In this document: in pieces, positions 1 through 7,341 of the stretch
Layout of the letters: each line of letters opens with the position of its first letter
Numbering within the stretch: the stretch's first letter is position 1
Assembly: GCF_019192735.1 (NCBI RefSeq)
Contig: NZ_JAHTKP010000004.1
Location: 1 to 64,000, forward strand
DNA: 64,000 nt
From: Kitasatospora aureofaciens
GTDB taxonomy: Bacteria; Actinomycetota; Actinomycetes; Streptomycetales; Streptomycetaceae
Direction: 5' to 3'
Notes under the pieces: model-generated
Databases searched by the model: none
Seen by the model: the letters and a program-made list of their open reading frames with translations, nothing else
What the model was told of the DNA's origin: nothing
Program-made: the position numbers and the translations under genes

Positions 1-59
1 CCGTCCGCCGTACGCAGTGACTCCATGAGGCGGAGTAGGTCAGACTGGGACAAGGCCAT
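1..59 (-). CDS. IS256-family transposase, N-terminal fragment
   Basis: The complement strand starts at an ATG at 59 and reads MALSQSDLLRLMESLRTAD before leaving the window. From family knowledge this is the characteristic N-terminus of IS256 (Mutator-type DDE) transposases in Streptomyces. A GAGAGG ribosome-binding site lies about 6 bases upstream. The enzyme would cut and rejoin the ends of its own element. Only 19 codons are visible, so activity cannot be judged. The gene points left, so the element lies mostly outside the window and its near end abuts the truncated recombinase. Confidence 0.75.
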   Translation of the reverse strand, partial: MALSQSDLLRLMESLRTAD

Positions 60-150
60 CGCGCACCTCTCACTCAACGAGCCTTCCTACTCGGAGAGTT
101 GCGCGATGGCTCCTTCATGACCAGGGGTTACACCAAGATCCCTGCTACAC
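1..150 (-). mobile_element. End of an IS256-like insertion sequence
   Basis: This is the leader of the transposase gene plus the presumed terminal inverted repeat. The segment around 126-145, read on the complement as AGGGATCTTGGTGTAACCCC, resembles IS256-family terminal repeats from memory. The outer boundary is inferred because the recombinase reading frame loses family similarity at about 155-165. The exact junction and target duplication cannot be fixed without the other end. Confidence 0.5.
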
Positions 151-153
151 CAC

Positions 154-1203
154 TCAGCGGGACGCCATCCGAACACGTCCGGTGCAGCCGTAGCCGACCT
201 CCCCACTTCGGCCGACGATGTATAGCCCGGTACCGCAGTTCCCACAGGACGACAGACCCGACAGCCGGTGGACACTCTTGGGCGCACGGCTGCCGCTGCG
301 CTTGGGGGCAGTCTTAGCGACCAGGGCGTCATGGGTGGCCTGGTCCCACAGGGGATCGGCGAGTCGCATCGGACGGCCGTCCTGCCCCAGAACCGGCCTG
401 CCGCCGTGCATGAGGTAACCCAACGCTGCCTCGCTGGTCAGGATCTCATAGACGCTCCTGGCGACCCATGGAGACCCCTTCGGCTTGCGGCCATAGAGCT
501 GCGCTCGACGGTCGCTCGGCGATGGGGTCCTCTCCCGGCTCAGCCGTGCAGCCTCTGTGGCACAAGTGATCATGCCGGTCTCGTCCAACAGAATCCGCTC
601 GGCCACGTTGCGGATGATCTCCGCCGCGACGGGATCGATCTCGACGTGATCGACTTTGCCCATCGGCACCAGCCGCACGTACTGGTAGCCGTATGACGGC
701 ATCTGCTTGGGCTGGCCGGCCTCGCGCGCCCGAACTGTCTCCTCACGGTTGCGCTTCTGGATCGCGCGGAGTTCCATCTGCGATCCCCACGCCTTGATCA
801 TCCAGTCGTTCTCCTGGTTGGGGTCGCTGAAGTCCCAGATCCCGTCATGGTCGCCGGTCACGATCAACCGACCCTGCTCGGTCAGGAGAGCCTGCGTGTT
901 GAGCACGCACCGCACGTTGCGCCCAATGCGGTCCACGGCGGCGGCTACGGTCCCCGAGTATGGGCCCATCTCGCCCCGAAGCCACGGACCGAGTTTAGGC
1001 CGCGTCATGGGGTCGGTGGCGCCGGACACCTCCCAGTCGTCGGCCCACCCGATGATGTGCCCTCCAACGGACGTGACAGCCCGTAGGATCTGACTCTGCT
1101 GCTTTTCCGGGCTGTTGGTCTTGTCGGTCTTCCTGCTGAGTCGACGTGTCCCCACGAAGCACAACCCGCACCCGTCGTACTCGGTCGCAATCACATCGTC
1201 CAT
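154..1203 (-). pseudogene. Large serine recombinase, truncated at its C-terminus
   Basis: The 349-residue frame has the resolvase N-terminus with RLSRKTDKTNSPEKQ (catalytic Ser in RxS, about residue 23), the DRIGRN motif near residue 92, a recombinase domain from about 170, and the first half of the zinc ribbon (CGNCGTGLYIVG). It stops just after YGCTGRVR, where the second half of the ribbon and a coiled-coil tail of 100-200 residues would follow. Family members are usually 450-600 residues. The stop lies at the IS256-like end, so the 3' part was probably removed by that insertion. Such enzymes move prophages or integrative elements. Its start is 12 bases from the radical SAM remnant, which is probably its integration site. 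Confidence 0.75.
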
Positions 1204-1206
1204 GAC

Positions 1207-1232
1207 ACTTCCGTTCTATGGATTACGGAAGT
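1207..1232. other. 8-bp inverted repeat at the recombinase/rSAM junction, possible att half-site
   Basis: ACTTCCGT at 1207-1214 and ACGGAAGT at 1225-1232 form a perfect inverted repeat around a 10-base spacer, directly upstream of the recombinase ATG (1203). The radical SAM reading frame loses family similarity inside this repeat and stops at 1216. Serine integrases use imperfectly palindromic sites beside the integrase gene, so this fits an attL/attR arm. It could instead be an operator of the recombinase. Confidence 0.45.
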
Positions 1233-1332
1233 ACCTCGAGAGGGCGAAGTCGCACATGAAGCAGTCGGCGTTGCAGGCTTCGAGGATGCGGATGAACAGG
1301 TAGCGAGGCCGCGCAGGCGTGGTGGGGGACAC
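1216..1332 (-). pseudogene. Radical SAM enzyme N-terminal remnant (cytosylglucuronate-decarboxylase-like)
   Basis: From a GTG at 1332, with an AAGG ribosome-binding site, the complement encodes 38 residues including YLFIRILEACNADCFMCDFA and then a TAG. CNADCFMC is the CxxxCxxC motif that ligates the radical-SAM 4Fe-4S cluster. The order RILEACNADCFMCDFALS matches, from memory, the start of BlsE-type cytosylglucuronate decarboxylases. The gene begins 49 bp after the glycosyltransferase stop on the same strand, so the two formed an operon. Everything after about residue 33 is lost at the junction with the recombinase element. The family name is a recollection; the radical SAM motif is directly visible. 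Confidence 0.6.
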
Positions 1333-1381
1333 CCGGAACCTTTTCGTTCGGAGTTTCGGACTTCGGAGGAGGAGCGGATGG

Positions 1382-2563
1382 TCAGCGCAGGAGGGCGAGC
1401 AGGGCGTCGGCGACCTGGGCCGCGCCGTCCGTGCCGACCTGCCGGGTCAGTGCGCCCCAGTCGACGGCCTCGTCCGCGCAGCGCCGCAGCGCGGCGAGCA
1501 CCGACTCCCGTACGGCGGCAGAGGTTTCGCGCTCATGGCGGTCGGCGGCGCCCGCGGTCCCGCCATAGATGAGGTCGAGCGCGCTGCCCTCGCCCTGGGT
1601 GCGCAGCGCAAGGGCCTCGTCCTCGGCGAAGACGGTCTTGGGCCAGACCGTCCGGACGTCGGCGCCGAGGGCCCGGGTGTGGAACCGGCCGTTGAAGATC
1701 TGACTGAGGTTCTGCGGCGGCAGGCACACCGTCGGCACCCGGAGCCGGCCGGCCTCCAGCAGCGTGGTGAGGCCGGGTGAGGTCAACAGGACGTCTCGGT
1801 CCGCGAGTTGGTCCAGGAAGTCGTCATGGGCGAGCGGACCGATGGTCGTCCGGGCGGGCGCCGCACAGGAGTCGAGCAGGCTCCCCGCGAGCCTGGTGGG
1901 CAGGTTGCCCGCCACGTGGACGTCGTCGACGCCGTGCGCGGTCAGCGCCGCGAGGACGGCGGGCAGCACGAGCCGCGGATAGACGGTCCAGTCGGGGAGC
2001 TGAGGTGCCCGCAGCCCGCCGAGGTTCACCAGCGCCCGTCGGAACGGCCGCGCGGACGGCGCCCGTTCGGCGATCCCACGCGTGCTGATCACCGCGTCGA
2101 CCCAACGCAGCGAGCGGACCTCCGCCAGCACCCCGGCGCACTCCGGCGGGAGTTCGACGCACTTCTGCGCGCAGTAGACGTCGGCGTCCAGGGGGAGTTC
2201 GTCCCGGTCCCCGTCCGACCACAGGAACGGCAGGCTGTCCACGAACACGGTCGGCACGCCGCAGGCCATGAGCGCCTTCGCCAGCCGCCCGTCCAGCACG
2301 ACCAGCGCGGCCCGCACCCGTTCGTCCCGGACGATCCGGGCGACGGCTGATGCCGAATCGCCCTCCGGCAGGTCGTACCACCGCTCCACGGGCTGCCCGG
2401 CCAGCAACGGCCGCCCGAGCCCGGACGCCAACCCGACGTACCGCAGCGGCTCCGCGGCCCGCTCCCGGAGCGCGGACAGCACCGCGCCGAGCTTCCCCGA
2501 ACTGCCCCACCCGAACTCCACACCGGCGACGGCGACGGCGCCGGCATTCGTGTCATTGTGCAT
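1382..2563 (-). CDS. GT-B-like glycosyltransferase, possible cytosylglucuronate synthase family
   Basis: The protein has 393 residues from the chosen ATG; the frame is open further upstream, but family-like sequence begins only at VAVAGVEFGWGSSGKLGAVL. That glycine-rich start is typical of GT-B enzymes. Near residue 270, LLTSPGLTTLLEAGRLRVPT resembles their C-terminal donor-binding lobe. No signal peptide or membrane segment is seen. The adjacent radical SAM remnant downstream suggests the CGA synthase/decarboxylase pair of blasticidin- and mildiomycin-type nucleoside pathways, which joins glucuronate to cytosine. That assignment is inference from gene pairing and remembered sequence; a generic glycosyltransferase is the alternative. 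With its partner broken the pathway is probably dead. Confidence 0.6.
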   Translation of the reverse strand: MHNDTNAGAVAVAGVEFGWGSSGKLGAVLSALRERAAEPLRYVGLASGLGRPLLAGQPVERWYDLPEGDSASAVARIVRDERVRAALVVLDGRLAKALMACGVPTVFVDSLPFLWSDGDRDELPLDADVYCAQKCVELPPECAGVLAEVRSLRWVDAVISTRGIAERAPSARPFRRALVNLGGLRAPQLPDWTVYPRLVLPAVLAALTAHGVDDVHVAGNLPTRLAGSLLDSCAAPARTTIGPLAHDDFLDQLADRDVLLTSPGLTTLLEAGRLRVPTVCLPPQNLSQIFNGRFHTRALGADVRTVWPKTVFAEDEALALRTQGEGSALDLIYGGTAGAADRHERETSAAVRESVLAALRRCADEAVDWGALTRQVGTDGAAQVADALLALLR

Positions 2564-2768
2564 CCGCTTGTGCCTCATACCCACAGCAGGTCGGCGGAGC
2601 CTCAACTCCGGTCGGTCGTCTGGGCATCGGCCCCGGCGCGGGCATGGATCGACCACCGCACGGAACCGTTGCGGACCCTTGGTATCAGCGCGCCGCGTAC
2701 GGTCGCTCGGCGTACGGACCGAAACGCGGCCGGGTCCACCCGATCGAGCGACCAACGCCGGTGTCCCG

Positions 2769-2810
2769 GTGGCGGAGAGACGGCGGCGGAAAGTCGGTGG
2801 CGGAAAGACG
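2769..2810. repeat. Three tandem 14-bp repeats
   Basis: GTGGCGGAGAGACG, GCGGCGGAAAGTCG and GTGGCGGAAAGACG follow each other exactly, between the glycosyltransferase start and the terminator of the DNRLRE gene. The last copy overlaps the terminator stem by two bases. They may belong to the glycosyltransferase promoter region or be a slippage product. Confidence 0.7.
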
Positions 2811-2852
2811 GCGGCCCGCCGGTCCCCGAGACCGGGGACGGGCGGGCCGCCG
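2809..2852 (-). terminator. Long hairpin terminator of the DNRLRE gene
   Basis: CGGCGGCCCGCC at 2809-2820 pairs with GGCGGGCCGCCG at 2841-2852. Inside it GTCCCCG (2822-2828) pairs with CGGGGAC (2833-2839). It lies 17 bases after the stop codon of the large secreted protein on the complement strand. It has no T run, as is usual in actinomycetes. Confidence 0.75.
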
Positions 2853-2869
2853 TGCTGCTGCCGGGCCGC

Positions 2870-5800
2870 TCAGGCGAGCTGGGTGGGCACCGGCTGGGAC
2901 TTGCCGAGGGAGGCCACCCCGGCGGGGGAGAGCGCCTGGTCGAAGACCTGCACGTCGCTGATCCGGCCGGCCGCGTACTCGCCGTAGCCGCCCTGGTAGA
3001 GCCGGCGGCCGAGCTGGAGCGGTCCGGTGGCGTTCCAGACCGTCCCGGCGTAGTCGGCGGTGCCGGCCGCCTGCCCGTTGACGTACAACCGTAGTTGCTG
3101 CCGGTCGGCGTCGTACACCCCGACCAGGTGGTACCAGGTGTTCACCTTCGGGCTCAGCGGACCGTCGGCCGGTCCGTAGGCGCTGGAGAACGCGCCGGCG
3201 GTGTCGTCCGCGTGGGCGTGGCCGATCGCGAAGGCGTGTGCCCAGTTGGAGTAGTACAGCTGGAGCCCGTTGGCGCTGGTGCCCGACTGGGAGACGAAGG
3301 TGGAGTTGTTCTTCAGGTCGGACAGGTTGACCCAGGCCGAAACGGTGTAGCCGGCACCGGTGTTGAGCACCGGACCGGCGGTGGCGGCGTACGCCGAGGA
3401 GCCGTTCAGCGCGAGCGCGCCGCCCTGGGCGGGATCGGTGGTGGTCGCCGCGCCGCCGTTCAGCGTGAGGCCGTTCGCCGGGCGGATGCTGTCGGTGGTG
3501 TCGGCGAGCTTCCACCAGTCGACGGGCTGGTGCAGGTAGCCGACGGTCAGCGGGCTGCCGAACTGGGCGGTGGCGCCGGCGGGCGTGGCGCCCGGGTACT
3601 CGATGATCTGGCCGCTCGTGGTGGTCGCGTAGATCGCCGGATTGCCGGTGCCCTGCGCGTCACCCGGCGAGCCCGCGGTCGGGAAGTCCGTGCCGCCGAG
3701 GCCGAGCGGCAGCACCGGCTGGGCGGCGGCCAGCGCGTTGCCGGCGGTGGTGGCGGCCCAGTTCTGGCCGGCGGAGGCGGCGCAGTCCTGGATCACCAGC
3801 CGGGTGCCCGGGGCCTTGTTGGCGGACGGGTCGGCCAGGCAGCGGCCGGAGGCCGGGTTCTTGAGGGAGCCGGGGTTCGGGCCCGGCACCCACTGCTGGG
3901 CGGCGGTGTTGTTGCAGGTCCAGAGCTGGACGGGGGTGAGGTTGTCGGTCCGGCCGCCGGAGACGTCCAGGCACTTGCCGAGGACGTGCAGCGTGTTGTC
4001 GGCGCCCCGGGTGAGGGTCTGGGCGTTGGTGCCGTTGCAGGCCCAGACCTGTGCGGCAGTGCCGTTGGCGGTCTTGGCGTAGTCGATGTCCAGGCACAGG
4101 TTCTTGCCCGCGCCGTCGAGGACGGCGGAGACGAGCGCGGCGCGGGCCGGTGCCGGGAACGAGGCGGTGGGCGTGCCGTTGGCGAAGGTCAGCGGGTAGC
4201 TCAGGACCGCGCCGGTCATGTTGTCGCGGGCCCACAGGGTGGGCACGCCGCCGACCTTGCCGGGGGCGAGCAGGGTGGTGTCGGACCAGTCGCCGGTGCC
4301 GATCCGCACGCCCGCCGCGAGGTTGCAGCCGGCCTGGAAGCTGCCGGGGTAGTACCGGAGTTCGCCCCGGTCGACGGTGATCAGGTCTGGCGCGTCGGCG
4401 AGTTGGGCGAGCTTGCCGGGAGCGAGGAGCTGGCTGACGTTGTTCCAGGTGCCGTCGCTGCCGCCGGCCGGGCAGCTGCCGGAGTTCTTGATGGGGATGA
4501 CGTTCTGGGTCAGGGTGAAGCGACCCGCGGTGCCTCCGGCGGTGGTGGCGTCGTTCGGGTAGAGGTAGAGCTGGTGGGTCGCCTTGTCGAAGGCGAACAG
4601 GTCGTCGGTGTTGCTGCCGGTGGCGGTGCCCCGGTGGGCGATCAGGTAGTTGTTCCAGCCGGTGCCGTCCGGGCTCTTGTCCTTGGTGGAGATCACCTGC
4701 GGGGCGGCGGCCGGGTTGCTGTCGCCGCGGACCAGCACCAGGTCGCCGTCGGTGGTCGGGGCGGCGAGGTCCGGGACGCCGTCGCCGTCCAGGTCGCCCT
4801 GGGTCACCTTGGCGGCCGGGTTCCACGGTGCGAAGAAGCTGTACTGGGCGGTGGTGGCCTGGGTGTTGCCGGCCGCGTCCACGGCCCGGACGTAGAGGGT
4901 GTGGGTGCCCCACTGGGCGGCGCTGAGCACGATGGGCACGTCGGCGGTCGCGCTGCCGCCGCCGTTGGGCGTCGCCGGCACCCAGAGGGAGCCGTTGATG
5001 TCGGTGTCGAGCGCGTACTCGAAGCGCTTGACGCCGCTGCTCAGGCAGGTGCCCTGGCAACCGCCCGGGGTCGGGTCGGTGGCGGTGACCTTGACGCTCA
5101 CTCCGCTGTCACCCGCGTGCCCGGTGGGCGCGGCGGACCCGCCGAGCGGGGGGAAGACCGGGGAGTCGGCGATGGCCGGGACGGTGGGCGGGGTCAGGTC
5201 GACCATGAAGGAGCAGGTCGGCGAGACCGGCCCGGTCAGCGTGCTGTCCTCGGCCTGGACCGACCAGCTGTACTGGTGGCCGTCGCTGACGGTGAACCCG
5301 AGGTTGGTGCGGACGGTGCCGCCGCCGGAGACCCAGTCGCTGGTCGGCTGGCTCTTGGCAGCCCCGCCGGCCTGGGTGTCCCAGACCTTGAACCGGGCCC
5401 GCAGGTTGACGCCGCTCATCCGCGTGCTGAGCCGGGCGCCCAGCGCGATGTCGGAGGCGCTGCCGGCCGTGCCGGAGTTGCCGATCCATCCGGGCCGGGC
5501 GTCGCAGCCGTTGCCGTCCGGGTTGTGGGCGGCCGGTGTGGTGGCGAGCGCGTCGGGCTGGTTGGGCGCGATGTCGAAGACCGTGACCAGGTACGGGTTG
5601 CGGTTGAACCGCATGTAGTCGTTGTTGTCGTCGGACTTGGACTCGTTGCCGTAGAGGCCGAAGGTCCAGGTGTCGGCGTGGCCGGCGAGCTTCCTGATCT
5701 GGCCGGTGACGTCGAAGTTGGCCTCCTGGTTGCCGCAGTTGCCGCCGCCGTTGGCGCTGGTCGGGTACTGCGTGCCGAGCCAGCCGTCGCCGGTCACCGA

Positions 5801-7042
5801 GGGCTGGTTGTCCCAGCTGGTGGACGAGGAGATCCGGCCGACCGTGGCGAGGCGGACCTGGGCCTTGTTGGTGCAGTCCCACGAGGCGCCGTAGGTCTCG
5901 GTGAGGTGCAGGACCGACTTGGAGATCACCATGTCGGCGCTGAGGTTGCCCAGGCCGACCTCGTAGAAGGAGCGCTGGAGGCCGTAGCAGTCCTTCCAGT
6001 GCTGGTAGCCGATGCCCTGGCCGTTGTCCTGGGCGACGTCGTAGTAGGTGTAGCCGGGGCACCCCTCCTGGACGATCGTGTAGTGGTTGGTGGTGCTGGT
6101 GACCGGGCTGACCGCGGGGTCGATGTACAGCGGCCAGACGGTGTTCTGACCGGTCAGCAGCTTGGCGTCCGGGGTCAGCACCAGGGCGTCCGGTGTGGCC
6201 TCGACACCGATCGGGGCGACCTGTGCGCCGCCGCCGGGCTGGTGTTCGGCGGGGGCCTGGGTCGGGGAGCCGGTGGCCCGGCCGGCCGAGTCCCACATCA
6301 CCGGGGTCGGGGCCGTGAACGCGGCGGTGCCGTCGCCGTCGCCGGCCGTGAGGGAGCCGTCCCGGCCCGTCGTCAGGGAGAGGCCGTCGGTGGTGTGCGT
6401 GGCCAGCTGGAGCGACCTGAGGGCCGGATTGGCGGCGGCGATGGCGTCGTGGACGACCAGGACCTCGCGCAGGCCGCCCTGCTCGGTGGCGGTGACGTGG
6501 AGGTCTACACCGGGCAGCACGCCGTCGTAGCGCGCGCTGTCGCCGCTGACCTCGGGGGCCGGCAGGCCGGCCGGGAAGGTCAGGGCCAGCCGGCGGCCCT
6601 TCGGGTCGGTGAGGGTGGCCAGCGGTCCGGTGCCGCCGCCGGAGAGGGCCAGCCCGGCGGGGGCGGTCTTCGGCGAGAACGTGCCGTCGCCGTTGCGGGC
6701 CAGGCTCGCGTCGAGCGGCTTCCACCGGCCGTCCTGCTTGACCCGGACCGGCTGGAGGTGGGTGGTGAGGGTGAAGGTGCCGTCGGCGTTCGCCACCGTG
6801 TCGGCGGTCTCCGTGGTGAGTTCGTCCACCGTGACCGGGCCGCCGGACACCCGGGCCTTCGCCGAGGCGGCGCCCAGCGGCGTCGCGGCGGCCGTCGAGG
6901 CCGGGGCGGCCGGGGACGGCTGACCGTCCGCCAGAACCGGGCCGGCGCCGCCGAGAAGCAGTCCGGTGAGTGTGGCCGGTATCACCACGGCACGCGTCAG
7001 TATGCGCACCGGATGGCTCCGGGCGCGGGTGATTTCCCCCAT
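2870..7042 (-). CDS. Secreted multidomain DNRLRE / ricin-lectin / LamG protein
   Basis: The protein has 1390 residues. The ATG at 7042 is preceded by GAAAGGG and opens a signal peptide (basic start, hydrophobic core VVIPATLTGLLLGGAG, then VLADG). Domains in order: a beta-rich N-terminal region (about 60-300); a DNRLRE-type domain (about 315-490); Ig/Fn3-like strands (about 515-740); an FG-GAP/VCBS calcium-binding repeat with GDLDGDGVPD (about 750); a ricin-B-type lectin with CLDI, CLDV and QQW motifs (about 978-1120); and a C-terminal LamG/concanavalin-like domain (about 1180-1380). No catalytic domain is recognised, so a surface or matrix carbohydrate-binding role is inferred. It is divergent from the Rhs gene across a 299-bp region, so co-regulation is possible. 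Confidence 0.85.
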   Translation of the reverse strand: MGEITRARSHPVRILTRAVVIPATLTGLLLGGAGPVLADGQPSPAAPASTAAATPLGAASAKARVSGGPVTVDELTTETADTVANADGTFTLTTHLQPVRVKQDGRWKPLDASLARNGDGTFSPKTAPAGLALSGGGTGPLATLTDPKGRRLALTFPAGLPAPEVSGDSARYDGVLPGVDLHVTATEQGGLREVLVVHDAIAAANPALRSLQLATHTTDGLSLTTGRDGSLTAGDGDGTAAFTAPTPVMWDSAGRATGSPTQAPAEHQPGGGAQVAPIGVEATPDALVLTPDAKLLTGQNTVWPLYIDPAVSPVTSTTNHYTIVQEGCPGYTYYDVAQDNGQGIGYQHWKDCYGLQRSFYEVGLGNLSADMVISKSVLHLTETYGASWDCTNKAQVRLATVGRISSSTSWDNQPSVTGDGWLGTQYPTSANGGGNCGNQEANFDVTGQIRKLAGHADTWTFGLYGNESKSDDNNDYMRFNRNPYLVTVFDIAPNQPDALATTPAAHNPDGNGCDARPGWIGNSGTAGSASDIALGARLSTRMSGVNLRARFKVWDTQAGGAAKSQPTSDWVSGGGTVRTNLGFTVSDGHQYSWSVQAEDSTLTGPVSPTCSFMVDLTPPTVPAIADSPVFPPLGGSAAPTGHAGDSGVSVKVTATDPTPGGCQGTCLSSGVKRFEYALDTDINGSLWVPATPNGGGSATADVPIVLSAAQWGTHTLYVRAVDAAGNTQATTAQYSFFAPWNPAAKVTQGDLDGDGVPDLAAPTTDGDLVLVRGDSNPAAAPQVISTKDKSPDGTGWNNYLIAHRGTATGSNTDDLFAFDKATHQLYLYPNDATTAGGTAGRFTLTQNVIPIKNSGSCPAGGSDGTWNNVSQLLAPGKLAQLADAPDLITVDRGELRYYPGSFQAGCNLAAGVRIGTGDWSDTTLLAPGKVGGVPTLWARDNMTGAVLSYPLTFANGTPTASFPAPARAALVSAVLDGAGKNLCLDIDYAKTANGTAAQVWACNGTNAQTLTRGADNTLHVLGKCLDVSGGRTDNLTPVQLWTCNNTAAQQWVPGPNPGSLKNPASGRCLADPSANKAPGTRLVIQDCAASAGQNWAATTAGNALAAAQPVLPLGLGGTDFPTAGSPGDAQGTGNPAIYATTTSGQIIEYPGATPAGATAQFGSPLTVGYLHQPVDWWKLADTTDSIRPANGLTLNGGAATTTDPAQGGALALNGSSAYAATAGPVLNTGAGYTVSAWVNLSDLKNNSTFVSQSGTSANGLQLYYSNWAHAFAIGHAHADDTAGAFSSAYGPADGPLSPKVNTWYHLVGVYDADRQQLRLYVNGQAAGTADYAGTVWNATGPLQLGRRLYQGGYGEYAAGRISDVQVFDQALSPAGVASLGKSQPVPTQLA

Positions 7043-7341
7043 GAGTCGCCCTTTCAGGACAGCTGGGGACGGCAGCGGGTACGTCGTGATGTTCTTCACA
7101 GCCGGACGCCCCGTCGGATGCCGTCGAGTGTCGGATTTGCACCGCATTTGTTCGTGTTCATCCGGCTGTGGCCCGCCCCGGTGGATCCCCCGGAAGCATC
7201 GTGCACGGCGTGGTTGCCGGAGCAGGCCTTTGCTGGTGAAACATCTGTGGCAATACGGTGCCGAACGATCATACGTATCGTCAGCTGTTCGCACTCGGCG
7301 GGCATCTGAAAGGCTCTTGTTCGACAGGGGGATGGTTCGGC

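Noticed and set aside
3095..7309. A plus-strand frame of about 1404 codons opposite the DNRLRE gene
   Set aside because: Same shadow effect; no ribosome-binding site, no domain, and repetitive Val-Gly-Arg composition.
7258..7341. Upstream ATG of the Rhs frame adding 28 residues
   Set aside because: The extra residues precede the signal peptide and have no family character; the ATG at 7342 opens a proper signal sequence.
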